Below, piece by piece: positions 18,476-27,034 of a stretch of 64,000 nt of DNA (positions within the stretch are counted from its first letter, which is position 1; every line of letters begins with the position of its first letter). Position numbers and translations under genes: made by a program. Source of the DNA: Bog-756 sp963725275 (GTDB taxonomy: Bacteria > Actinomycetota > Acidimicrobiia > Acidimicrobiales > RAAP-2); contig CAVRXS010000007.1 of assembly GCA_963725275.1 (NCBI GenBank), forward strand, positions 124,001-188,000, written 5' to 3'. The notes under the pieces were generated by a model. It ran no database searches and was not told the DNA's origin. It worked only from the letters and a program-made list of their open reading frames with translations.

Positions 18476-19379
18476 CTACGAGATGCTGAAGGGGGGTACC
18501 CCCGAGGACACGCCCTTGAACAGCTCTCCCTTGGCTGCGGCCAGCTCGGCCGGGCTCCACATCGACTCGCGGTGGATCTCGCCGATCGGGTGGAAGCCGC
18601 CCATCGCCCAGATGTCCCCTCCGTAGACGACGAAGTTCTGGCCGCTGATGTCGGCCGCTTCGTCCGTGGCGAGGAAGGTCACCAGCTGGGCGACGTTGCG
18701 GGGATCGAACTTGTCGAATCCCTCGGTGGCCTTGGCCATGTCGCCGAAGAGGTTCTCGGTCATCCGGGTGCGGGCCGCGTGGCGAAATGGAATTGACCGT
18801 GATCCCGTACCGCCCGAGCTCCCGGGCGAGCACCCAGGTCAGTGACGCGATCCCGCCCTTGGCCGCCGCGTAGTTGGCCTGCCCGGCGTTGCCGAAGAGC
18901 CCGGCCTCGGACGAGGTGTTGATGATCCGACCGGTCACGTCCTCTCCGGCCTTCGCCCGGCCCCGCCAGTAGACCGCGGCGTGATGGGACGGAGCGAAGT
19001 GGCCCTTGAGGTGGACCCGGATGACGTCGTCCCAACTGGACTCGTCCATGTTGAAGCTCATCTTGTCCCGCAGGATGCCCGCATTGTTGACCAGGATGTC
19101 CAGCTGACCGAAGGTCTCGATGGCCTGGTCGACGAGCGCCTTGGCCCCGTCCCACGAGCTCACGTCGGAGGCGTTCACGGCGGCCTTGCTCCCGCCGGCC
19201 TCGATGAGCTCGACCACCTCTTCGGCCGGGTGCTTGTCCCCACCCTGCCCTTCGACCGACGCCCCGACGTCGTTGACGACGACCTTGGCCCCCTCCGAGG
19301 CCAGGAGCAGCGCCTCCTCGCGTCCGATCCCTCGGCCTGCGCCGGTGACGATGGCAACCTTGCCGTCGAGCATTCCCAT
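18476..19379 (-). CDS. Short-chain dehydrogenase/reductase (frame broken by +1 at about 18779)
   Basis: A classical SDR resembling the (3R)-hydroxyacyl-CoA dehydrogenase domain of multifunctional beta-oxidation enzymes. It has TGAGRGIG for NAD(P), DILVNNAGILRD, and INTSSEAG with YAAAK as the Ser-Tyr-Lys catalytic set. After GITVNSISP the frame shifts; the C-terminal part MTENLFGDMAKATEGF continues in another frame. Removing one base near 18779 gives SPAARTRMTENLF and about 300 residues. AGGAGG lies five bases before the ATG. Together with the hydratases and ACAD it completes a beta-oxidation-like set. Confidence 0.8.
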
Positions 19380-19570
19380 GGTGTCCTCCTGATGGTCGAT
19401 GCGGTGATCGATGTCCCTCACCGCCGCACGGCTCGCCGTAGCGGAACCGGGGAAGCATGGCCGATACCAACCGGTTGCGGCAAGACCGGCCGGGCTCCGG
19501 TCGTCCCGGGCGGAGCCGTCGGCGCTCCGAGGCCGCCGAGCTCAACCCCGGGATCGGGCCGGCCCGCACG

Positions 19571-19652
19571 TGCGGGCGAGAGGATTCGAACCTCCATCCC
19601 CGAAGGGACCGGGACCTAAACCCGGCGCGTCTGCCAGTTCCGCCACGCCCGC
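19571..19652 (-). tRNA. tRNA-Leu (anticodon UAG)
   Basis: On the minus strand an 82-base class II tRNA folds. The acceptor GCGGGCG (19646-19652) pairs with CGCCCGC (19572-19578), with discriminator A. The anticodon stem CCGGG/CCCGG encloses the loop TTTAGGT, giving UAG, which reads leucine CUN codons. A variable arm of GTCCCTTCGGGGAT type and a GGTTCGAATCC T-loop follow. CCA is not encoded. A TAGGCT hexamer (plus-strand 19662-19667) lies ten bases upstream of the 5' end and may be the -10. Confidence 0.93.
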
Positions 19653-19722
19653 GTGCAGAGCAGCCTAGTGAGGGAGGTGCAACGGACTGCGCCCGTTCCC
19701 TGGGGCCCGGAAGTGCCCTGGC

Positions 19723-19728
19723 TATAGT
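19723..19728 (+). promoter_or_regulatory. Candidate -10 element of the glycan cluster (leaderless)
   Basis: TATAGT lies six bases before the GTG at 19735, with no Shine-Dalgarno sequence. This is one of the clearest leaderless-type starts in the window and would drive the following run of overlapping genes. Confidence 0.6.
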
Positions 19729-19734
19729 CAGCCT

Positions 19735-20871
19735 GTGCCGACCCCGACCTCCCCGGTGTCCCCCACGGGTCCGAACGGTCCGGCGACAGCCGGACCCACC
19801 GGGGACGGCGAGGACGATCCCGCCGAGCGGGTCCGCTACCTGGACCAGGTGATGGCCGAGATCGACGCCGAGGTACGGCGACGGCGCGCTTCGGGGGATC
19901 TCCCCCCAGGCCTCGAACGCGAGCTCGACGAGCTGTTCCTCGAGTTCTCGCCGGTCGGCCTCCACGGTCGTGGCCGGCTGCGCGAGACCCTCACCCTGGT
20001 CGACGGGAGTGCGCACGTCGACATCGCCGTGCCGGTCGAGTCGCAGAAGATGGTGGGCAGCTACGTCAAGCGGCTCATCCGCCAGGGGCTCGGCTGGTAC
20101 ATGGGCTTCATCGTCCACCAGATCGTCAAGTTCGCCTGGGCGGTCTCGCGCATGTTGCACGTGGTGGTCGACCACATCGAGGACCTCGAGGCGACGGTGG
20201 AGGCCCACCGGACGCCGGACCTGCCCGCTGACGTCGTGCCGCGCACCGAGCCGGGTCGCACCTGGTGGGCGGACCGGGCGATGGCCGCCCTCGGCGGCGT
20301 CCCCGGGCGCGTGCTGCACGCCGACTGCGGCGACGGCTCCCTGGTCGCCGCCCTTCTGGACGCGGGAGTCGACGCGTACGGGATCGACCCCTCGGAGACG
20401 GCCATCGAGCCCGCACTCGACAGCGGCTTGGACGTGCGGTGCGAGACGATCCTCGACCACCTCGGTGTGGTCGCCGACGAGGTGCTCGGCGCGCTGGTCC
20501 TGAGCGGCTCGGTGCAGTGGCTCAGACCCAACGAGCGCGAGCAGCTGGTCGACCTCGCGGCCTCACGGCTGACCCTGGACGGTGTCCTCGTCCTCCATTC
20601 GGCCACACCGGAATCGTGGTCGGCGGCCGTGGCGCCGATGGTGCGCGACCTCGCGCCGGGGGGTCCGATCCACGCCGAGACCTGGGCCCATCTGCTCGGG
20701 TGTCGCGGCTTTTCGGTGGAGCAGCCGTTGACCGGGGGGGTGGACCGGCGTCTGGCCCGAGTGTCCTCGCCGGGACCCGATGCGGCTGCGCTCAACGCGA
20801 CCATCGACACGATCAACGAGTTGCTCCTCGGCCCCGGGGAGTACCTCGTCGTGGCCACGCGGGAGCGGTGA
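19735..20871 (+). CDS. SAM-dependent methyltransferase-like protein of the glycan cluster
   Basis: This 378-residue protein has three parts. An acidic, proline-rich N-terminus is followed by a charged helical stretch with an amphipathic segment (residues about 100-145, GLGWYMGFIVHQIVKFAW). A Rossmann methyltransferase domain begins at LHADCGDGSLVAALLDAG, with the acidic residue in YGIDPSETA. Class I methyltransferases of this layout often cap or modify sugars. It starts a chain of genes that overlap by GTGA or ATGA, so it probably acts on the same glycan. The acceptor is unknown. Confidence 0.6.
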   Translation: MPTPTSPVSPTGPNGPATAGPTGDGEDDPAERVRYLDQVMAEIDAEVRRRRASGDLPPGLERELDELFLEFSPVGLHGRGRLRETLTLVDGSAHVDIAVPVESQKMVGSYVKRLIRQGLGWYMGFIVHQIVKFAWAVSRMLHVVVDHIEDLEATVEAHRTPDLPADVVPRTEPGRTWWADRAMAALGGVPGRVLHADCGDGSLVAALLDAGVDAYGIDPSETAIEPALDSGLDVRCETILDHLGVVADEVLGALVLSGSVQWLRPNEREQLVDLAASRLTLDGVLVLHSATPESWSAAVAPMVRDLAPGGPIHAETWAHLLGCRGFSVEQPLTGGVDRRLARVSSPGPDAAALNATIDTINELLLGPGEYLVVATRER

Positions 20872-21962
20872 CCGCAGTCCACCAGTTCGTCCCCGCGCTC
20901 CTGCCGAGGGACGCCACCGGCCAGCACACCCTGGCCCTGCGCGACGCGTTGCGGGCCGAGGGGTGGGAGTCGGACATCTATGCCGAGGCGGTGCACGACG
21001 AGCTGGCCGGCGAGGCCACCTACTTCGGGCGCTACCCGCAGCGGTCGCGCACCGGCGACATCCTCCTCTACCAGCTCGGGACCGCGTCCCCACTGGCCGA
21101 CTTCCTGCTCGGTCGCCCCGAGCCCCTCGTCCTCGATTATCACAACGTGACGCCGGCCGCCTTCTACGCGGGCTGGGAGGACCACACGGAGGAGAAGGTC
21201 GTCCGTGCCCGCGAACAGGTGACCGCGCTGGCCCCGCACGCCGTGCTCGGCATCGCCGACTCGGCGTTCAACGCGGCGGAGCTCGATCTTCTCGGCTGTC
21301 CGGAGACCGCCGTCGTGCCGATCCTGGTCGACATCGAACCGGGTGGCGCCCCGGCCGACCCGCGTGAGCGCAGCCTCCTGGCTGCAGAGCACGGCGCGCG
21401 GACCGTCCTCCTCTTCGTGGGCCGGATCTCTCCGAACAAGGCACAGCACCGCCTCGTCGGGGCGCTCTGGCTCTACCGCCGCTGGTTCGACCCGGAAGCC
21501 CGGCTCCACCTGGTCGGCCCAACGGTCACTCCGGCGTACGCGAGGGCGGTGACCGCACTCGCCGGCGAGCTCGGGATCGGTGACGCGGTGCGTCATGGCG
21601 AGGACCTGACCGCTGCCCAGCTGGCCGCTTGGTACGAGGATGCCGACGTCTTCGTCTGCCTCTCGCGCCACGAGGGATTCTGCATCCCGCTGCTCGAGGC
21701 CATGCGCGCCGGGCTGCCCATCGTGGCCCTCGACGCAGGAGCGGTGGGGGAGACGATGGGCGATGCGGGCCTGCTGCTCGCCACCGACCGTCCGTCCACG
21801 GTGGCGACGGCCGTCGACCGGGTGCGCCGGGATCCCGCCCTCGCCGATCGCCTCTCCGGCTCTGGCCGCCGTCGACTCGGTGCCTTCGCCGCCGCGACCA
21901 CCCGGCAGCGCTACGTCGACGTCCTGAGTCGGCTGTCTGCGGAACGGCGGGACGTGGCATGA
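20868..21962 (+). CDS. GT4-family glycosyltransferase, type A
   Basis: The 364-residue product is a GT-B fold, family 4 retaining glycosyltransferase. The C-terminal donor site shows VGRISPNKAQHRLV and the E-x7-E motif in RHEGFCIPLLEAM. The N-terminal domain has a distinctive opening (AVHQFVPALLPRDATGQHT) shared with the genes at 24231 and 28297, and the motif PLVLDYHNVTPAAFY. The GTG start overlaps the previous stop. It probably transfers one sugar of the glycan exported by the ABC transporter at 26050-28300. Donor and linkage cannot be told. Confidence 0.8.
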   Translation: MTAVHQFVPALLPRDATGQHTLALRDALRAEGWESDIYAEAVHDELAGEATYFGRYPQRSRTGDILLYQLGTASPLADFLLGRPEPLVLDYHNVTPAAFYAGWEDHTEEKVVRAREQVTALAPHAVLGIADSAFNAAELDLLGCPETAVVPILVDIEPGGAPADPRERSLLAAEHGARTVLLFVGRISPNKAQHRLVGALWLYRRWFDPEARLHLVGPTVTPAYARAVTALAGELGIGDAVRHGEDLTAAQLAAWYEDADVFVCLSRHEGFCIPLLEAMRAGLPIVALDAGAVGETMGDAGLLLATDRPSTVATAVDRVRRDPALADRLSGSGRRRLGAFAAATTRQRYVDVLSRLSAERRDVA

Positions 21963-23206
21963 AGCTCGCCTTCGTCACGCCGCGCTACGGGACCGAGGTG
22001 ATCGGCGGAGCGGAGACGGCCGCCCGGATGCTCGCCGAACGACTGTGCCAGCGCCCCGGTTGGGAGGTCGAGGTGCTCACCAGCTGTGCGCTCGACCATC
22101 TCACCTGGGAGAACGTCGAGCCGCCCGGACCGAGCGTCCTCAACGGGGTGGGCGTGCGCCGGTTCCCGACCGCGTCACGGCGGACCCTCGAGTACTTCGC
22201 GCTCGACGCCAAGTTGCGGGTCGCGCCGGAGACCGCCACTCTCGGACAGTCACGCAGATGGGTCGCGCTCAACGGCCCGGTCTGCCCCGATCTCGGCGAC
22301 GCGGTCGCGGTGACCGATGCGGACGTGGTGGCCTGCTATCCCTACCTGTTCGCCACCACGGTCGACGCGCTCGCGCTGTCCCCGGTCCCCGTCGTCCTGC
22401 ACCCGGCGGCACATGACGAGCCGGCTCTCTACCTGTCCGCATTCCGGCGCAGCTTCCGCCAGATCGACGCACTCGTGTACCACACCAGGGCAGAGCGGGA
22501 TCTCATGGAGCACGCCTTCACGGTCGGCGACCGGCCCCAGATCGTGCTCGGGCTCGGGGTCAACGATCCGTCCGGGACCGGTCGGGCGGGCGGTCGCCTC
22601 CTGGGTATCGGCGACCGGCCCTATCTCTGCTATCTCGGGCGGGTCGACGAGCACAAGGGCTGCGGCATGCTCGCCGACTACTTCGCCCGCTACAAGGAGC
22701 GTCACCCCGGCGACCTCGCGTTGGCACTGGTCGGGCCGGTGTCCGACCAGGCGCCCGACCACCCGGACATCGTCGTGACCGGGACGGTGTCCGAAGCCGA
22801 CAAGTGGGACGTCCTGGCAGGGGCACAGGCGATGGTCACGCCCTCGGCGTACGAGTCGTTCTCGCTGGTGGTGCTCGAGTCCTGGACGTTGGGTCTCCCG
22901 GTCCTGGTCAACGCCACCTGCGCCGCGACCATGGAGCACTGCCAGCGTTCCGGTGGCGGGCTGTGGTTCGATTCCTTCCGCTCGTTCGAAGCCGCAGTCG
23001 ACCGGCTCACGTCCGACGGGCCGCTGCGGGCGGCACTCGGCGAGGCAGGGCGCCGCTACACGGCCCGGTTCTACCAGTGGCCGACGCTCATCGACCGCTA
23101 CACCGAGTTCCTCACCCGGGTCGTCGCCCGTGGGCGCCACATGCGGGTGGCAGACCACCGGCTCGAGACGCCGGTCGGCGGCGTCGAGTACGTCCGGGGG
23201 GCGTGA
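21959..23206 (+). CDS. GT4-family glycosyltransferase, type B
   Basis: This 415-residue protein is a second, different GT4 type. It opens MKLAFVTPRYGTEVIGGAET, the family's N-terminal nucleotide-fold glycine motif. It carries HPAAHDEPALYLSAFRR, LGRVDEHKGCGMLADYF and SAYESFSLVVLESW with the E-x7-E pair. It is paralogous to the gene at 29426. ATGA overlap with the type A gene before it indicates coupled translation. The type A plus type B pair recurs at 28297/29426, so the pair probably builds a repeated disaccharide step. Confidence 0.8.
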   Translation: MKLAFVTPRYGTEVIGGAETAARMLAERLCQRPGWEVEVLTSCALDHLTWENVEPPGPSVLNGVGVRRFPTASRRTLEYFALDAKLRVAPETATLGQSRRWVALNGPVCPDLGDAVAVTDADVVACYPYLFATTVDALALSPVPVVLHPAAHDEPALYLSAFRRSFRQIDALVYHTRAERDLMEHAFTVGDRPQIVLGLGVNDPSGTGRAGGRLLGIGDRPYLCYLGRVDEHKGCGMLADYFARYKERHPGDLALALVGPVSDQAPDHPDIVVTGTVSEADKWDVLAGAQAMVTPSAYESFSLVVLESWTLGLPVLVNATCAATMEHCQRSGGGLWFDSFRSFEAAVDRLTSDGPLRAALGEAGRRYTARFYQWPTLIDRYTEFLTRVVARGRHMRVADHRLETPVGGVEYVRGA

Positions 23207-24234
23207 CCGTGCCCGATGGTCGCCGCGACGGGACGTCCGAAGACGGGAGCGCCGACGACGGGACCGGCGAAGCGAGCTCGACGGAGCTGCCCCCCGACGA
23301 GCGGGAGCTGCTCGCCGCCTTCGAGCGGCTCAGTCCCGAGGGCTCCCTGCGGTGGGGATTCGATGACGCCATGCGGCGGGTCAAGCCCTCGGCCGCCGAG
23401 ACACCGGAGCTTCACCCGTGGGAGGGGCTCCCCGACGATCTCTGGGAGCGAGGGCGCTCGGCCCGCATCGGTGGGCGGTTCGTCGGTGACGTGGCCGGGG
23501 TTCTGGCCGGACTGCTTGCCGACGACGCACGACGCGCAGCGGTGGAGGCGGTGGCCAACGCCGACGTGGCTACCTGGGATGCGCTCCGCTACCTGGCGGC
23601 GCGGGTCGAGCAGCTCGAGGCGCGGATCGATCCGGCGGGCCTCGAACCGTCGCTCCTCGCGATCCCCGCACCCGACGTCGGTGGACTGCTTGCCGATGTG
23701 ATCGAGTTCGTGTGGCCTCCCGCAGAACGCGGCACGGCGGAGCGCACGGTGGTGGTGGGCGAGCTCGGGGACCGGTCCCTCTGGGACGGGCTGGTCGCCC
23801 AGGTGGGGCACGACCGCCGGGTGCGCGGGGTGGATCCGCGTGGTGCGGTCGTGTGGGGCAGCCGGCCTGCCGCGGGTCCGGACACCGAACTGGTCACCGC
23901 GGAGGTCGTCTCGCATCTCAGGACCCTGGACGGCGACAGCGTGGGCGCGGTGGTCCTCTCGGGCTGTGCCGACCGGGTCGACCTGGCCGCCAAGCTCGAG
24001 CTGGTCGACGAGGCCCTCCGGGTGATCGCCCCCCGGGGGAGGTTGGTCATCCTCGTCGACGACCAGTCCGCGTGGGACGCCTCGTTGGCGCCAGCGGTCC
24101 GCGATCTGCTCCCTGGCCGGCCGCTGCACCCGGAGACCTGGGAGCTGCTGCTCCGCCACCGCGGCGTGCAGGCGGACATTCTGCCGCCGGACGGTGGGAG
24201 CATCTCCGCGATCCTGGCTGTCGTGCACCCATGA
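23203..24234 (+). CDS. Degenerate methyltransferase-like protein of the glycan cluster
   Basis: The 343-residue protein resembles the end of the product of 19735: VDEALRVIAPRGRLVIL, DQSAWDASLAPAVRDLLPG and RPLHPETWELLLRHRGV match equivalent stretches there. The SAM-binding glycine loop is replaced by VVVGELGDRSLWDGL, so catalysis is doubtful. The N-terminal third is acidic and disordered. It overlaps genes on both sides (GTGA, ATGA). It may be a non-catalytic partner of the methyltransferase-like protein or a chain-length factor. This is inference. Confidence 0.5.
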   Translation: MTVPDGRRDGTSEDGSADDGTGEASSTELPPDERELLAAFERLSPEGSLRWGFDDAMRRVKPSAAETPELHPWEGLPDDLWERGRSARIGGRFVGDVAGVLAGLLADDARRAAVEAVANADVATWDALRYLAARVEQLEARIDPAGLEPSLLAIPAPDVGGLLADVIEFVWPPAERGTAERTVVVGELGDRSLWDGLVAQVGHDRRVRGVDPRGAVVWGSRPAAGPDTELVTAEVVSHLRTLDGDSVGAVVLSGCADRVDLAAKLELVDEALRVIAPRGRLVILVDDQSAWDASLAPAVRDLLPGRPLHPETWELLLRHRGVQADILPPDGGSISAILAVVHP

Positions 24235-25323
24235 GCGGCATCCACCAATTCGTCCCGATGCTCCACCGACGGGACGCGGTCGGCGAGCACACCCGCTCGG
24301 TGCGCGACCGTCTCGCGGCGGAGGGGATCACGTCGCGCATCTACACGGAGCTGCCCGACCCGGACACCGTCTCGGAGACCCGTCCGTATCTCTCCTACGA
24401 AGCGGATGCCGAACCCGGGGACGTGCTCGTCTACCAGGTGGCCACCCGATCGGCGCTTGCCGGGTGGTTGGGTACGCGCCCGGAACCGCTGGTGCTCAAC
24501 TATCACAGCATCACGCCGCCCGAGTTCTTCACGCGCTGGAACAACGCCATCGCCCGGCTCCAGGTCGGTGCACTGGCGGAGCTCCGCCAGCTGGCTCCGC
24601 GCGGCGCTCGGGATCGGGGTCTCGTCCTTCGACGCCGAGGAGCTGCGCAGCGCCGGGTGCGCGCGGACCACGGTGATCCCGGTGGCCAGCGTCGCCGTTC
24701 CGCCTCCCTCTGCGGATCCGTCAACCCTCGAACGGCTGAGCGATCGCCGGGACGGCGCCGGACCCCGCTGGCTCTCGGTCGGCCGGCTCGCGCCCAACAA
24801 GGACCACCAGGAGACGATCGCCGCCCTCTTCGTGGCCCGAGCGACCTCGGCACCGGGTGCCCTGCTGACCCTCGTCGGGGCCCCGACCGAGCCGGCCTAC
24901 GCCGCCGCGCTCCGCCGCTACGCGGACTCCCTCGGTCTCGGCGACGCGGTCACCTTCGAGTCGGGGCTCAGTGACAGCGAGCTCTCCGCCCACTACGACG
25001 CTGCCGACGTCCTGGTCATGCTCTCCGACCACGAGGGCTTCGCCGTCCCGGTGCTCGAGGCCATGACCCACGGCCTCCCCGTCGTCGCCTTCGACGCGGG
25101 GGCGGTGGCCGAGGTGCTCGGGGATGCGGGGGTGCTCCTCCGCGCCAAGGGACCGCGGCACGTCGCCACAGAGGTGGGCCTGGTCACGGCCGATCGGGAG
25201 CGACGGGAGGCGTTGGCCTCCGCCGGGAGGGACCGGGTTGCCGCGTTCGGTCTGCAGCAGGCCGGGACGGAGATGGTCGAGGCGCTGCGCGGAGTCGCAC
25301 GTGAGGGTGTTCCAGGGCGGTGA
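24231..25323 (+). CDS. GT4-family glycosyltransferase, type A (frame broken by +1 at about 24597)
   Basis: A type A GT4 enzyme (opening GIHQFVPMLHRRDAVGEHT, then PLVLNYHSITPPEFF). The first frame runs to ALAELRQLA. The second continues RAALGIGVSSFDAEEL, VGRLAPNKDHQETIAALFV and DHEGFAVPVLEAM. Removing one C at 24597-24598 joins them and gives about 363 residues. The ATG overlaps the stop of the previous gene. It is the last gene before clpP. Confidence 0.75.
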
Positions 25324-25373
25324 CCAGGGTCGCGACCGCGCTCGGCGTGCGTCCGTCGCGGGCATCCAGCCAC

Positions 25374-25379
25374 TAGGCT
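25374..25379 (+). promoter_or_regulatory. Candidate -10 element of a leaderless promoter (clpP)
   Basis: TAGGCT lies eight bases before the clpP ATG at 25388. There is no Shine-Dalgarno sequence. It implies that clpP and the exporter genes behind it can be transcribed separately from the upstream glycosyltransferases. Confidence 0.5.
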
Positions 25380-25387
25380 TTCGCCCC

Positions 25388-26053
25388 ATGGACTTCCTTC
25401 ACCCCGCGCCCCCGTATGCCCCCCTGACGACGCTCGGCGGGACCGCCGAGATGGCGACCGGTGCCGAAGTCGGCCCGGGCTCCGACATCTTCCAGCGCCT
25501 GCTCAAGGAGCGGATCGTCTTCATCGGGTCGGCCATCGACCAGAACACGGCCAATCTGGTCTGCTCCCAGCTCATCCTGCTCGAGGCGGAGAACCAGGAT
25601 CGCGACATCTCGGTCTACATCAACTCTCCGGGCGGGTCGGTCACCGACGGTCTGGCCATCTACGACACCATGCAGTACGTGCGATGTGACGTGCGCACGA
25701 TCTGCGTCGGCCTCGCCGCGTCGATGGGGCAGTTCCTGCTCTGTGCGGGGACGCCCGGCAAGCGCTTCGCCCTGCCCCACAGCAGGATCCTCATGCATCA
25801 GCCGTCGGGCGGGATGCAGGGGCAGGCCTCCGACATCGCGATCCAGGCCGAGCAGATCATGTACCTCAAGCGGATGATGGCCGAGCGCATCGCGTTCCAC
25901 ACCGGCCAGAACATCGAGCGCATCGAGGCCGACTCGGACCGCGACCGCTGGTTCACCGCCGAGGAGGCCCGGGAGTACGGCTTCATCGACGAGGTCATCG
26001 AGAAGGACGCGATGGAGGTACCGAAGGCCGGCGCGGGAGCTGCCGCGAAGTGA
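25388..26053 (+). CDS. clpP: ATP-dependent Clp protease proteolytic subunit
   Basis: The 221-residue protein is a full ClpP serine protease subunit. The catalytic triad is visible: Ser112 in GLAASMGQF, His137 in ILMHQPSGG and Asp186 in SDRDRWF. The hydrophobic handle and head motifs INSPGGSVTDGLAIYDTM and HTGQNIERIE are intact. It assembles as a heptamer ring that works with a ClpX or ClpC unfoldase; none is in this window. Its stop overlaps the start of the Wzm-like permease (GTGA), an unusual partner. It may be a second, specialised ClpP. Confidence 0.92.
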   Translation: MDFLHPAPPYAPLTTLGGTAEMATGAEVGPGSDIFQRLLKERIVFIGSAIDQNTANLVCSQLILLEAENQDRDISVYINSPGGSVTDGLAIYDTMQYVRCDVRTICVGLAASMGQFLLCAGTPGKRFALPHSRILMHQPSGGMQGQASDIAIQAEQIMYLKRMMAERIAFHTGQNIERIEADSDRDRWFTAEEAREYGFIDEVIEKDAMEVPKAGAGAAAK

Positions 26054-27031
26054 CCCTGGGCGTCCAGCAACCGGCGTCGGCCGGTTCCGACCCCGAACGA
26101 CCGGCGATCATCGGGGGCAGCACCCGGTTCGTGCCCGGCCAGAGCAACGACCGGGTCACGATCGTCAACGGCAAGGTCCAGCTCGGCCAGCGCCTGAGGG
26201 ACCTCTGGCGCAATCGCGACCTCCTGGTCCTGCTCACCCGCACCGAGCTCAAGGTCAAGTACAAGAACTCGGTCCTCGGCTACGCCTGGTCGATGCTCAA
26301 CCCGGCCATGGTGCTCGGGATCTACTACGTGGTGTTCAAGGTCATCGCACGGACTCATCAACCCCACTTTGCGATCTGGCTGTTCTGCGGTCTGCTGGCG
26401 TGGAACCTCTACAACAACTCGTCGATGAGCTCGACGACCGTGGTGGTGGGCAAGGCGGGGATCATCAAGAAGGTGGCCTTTCCCCGCGAGCTCCTTGGCC
26501 ATGTCGACCGTCGGGGTGGCGCTGGTCCTCTTCACGATCCAACTCGGCGTGCTCGCGTTCTTCCTCGTCGTGTTCGGACTGTCGCCCGACTGGCCCACCC
26601 TCTGGCTGCTGCCGCTCGCCTTCTTGGCGCTTATCGCCTTCACCTGCGCCGTATCCGTCTTCCTCTCGGCGGTCAACGTCTACCTGCGGGACACCCAGCA
26701 CCTCACCGAGGTACTGCTCATGGCGTGGTTCTGGGCCACGCCGATCGTCTATCCCTACGGCCTGGTCGCCCCGCATCTGGCCGAGTTCCACCTCACCGGG
26801 CTCTATCTCGCCAACCCATTGACCCCGATCGTCGATGTCCTTCCAACGGGCCATCTACGGCCACACCTCCTACACCTACCTCGGAGTGACAGTCATCAGC
26901 TCCTCCCGACCACGGGGCTGTACTGGTACGCAATCGCACTCGGAATCGTCCTGCTGGTGAGCATCGGACTCTTCCTCCTCTCGCTCATCGTCTTCGGTCG
27001 GCTCGAGGGCAACTTCGCCGAGGAGCTCTGA
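26050..27031 (+). CDS. Wzm-type ABC-2 polysaccharide export permease (three indels)
   Basis: This inner-membrane permease matches the O-antigen/teichoic acid export family. A soluble N-terminus leads to RTELKVKYKNSVLGYAWSML, then about six helices such as LVLFTIQLGVLAFFLVVFGL, and the conserved ends NPLTPIV and GRLEGNFAEEL. Three one-base changes disturb it: an extra base at about 26495, an extra G at 26834 and a missing C near 26900. The middle stretch MSFQRAIYGHTSYTYLGVTV is only in frame between the last two. Repaired, it has 326 residues. It overlaps clpP and precedes its ATPase by three bases. Confidence 0.8.
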
Positions 27032-27034
27032 GCG

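Noticed and set aside
19411..19668. Short plus-strand frames over the tRNA
   Set aside because: The region folds as tRNA-Leu on the minus strand; the frames have no ribosome-binding site or homology.
7373..26900. Programmed ribosomal frameshifting at the broken genes
   Set aside because: There is no shared slippery sequence or downstream structure, and the families are not known to use frameshifting.
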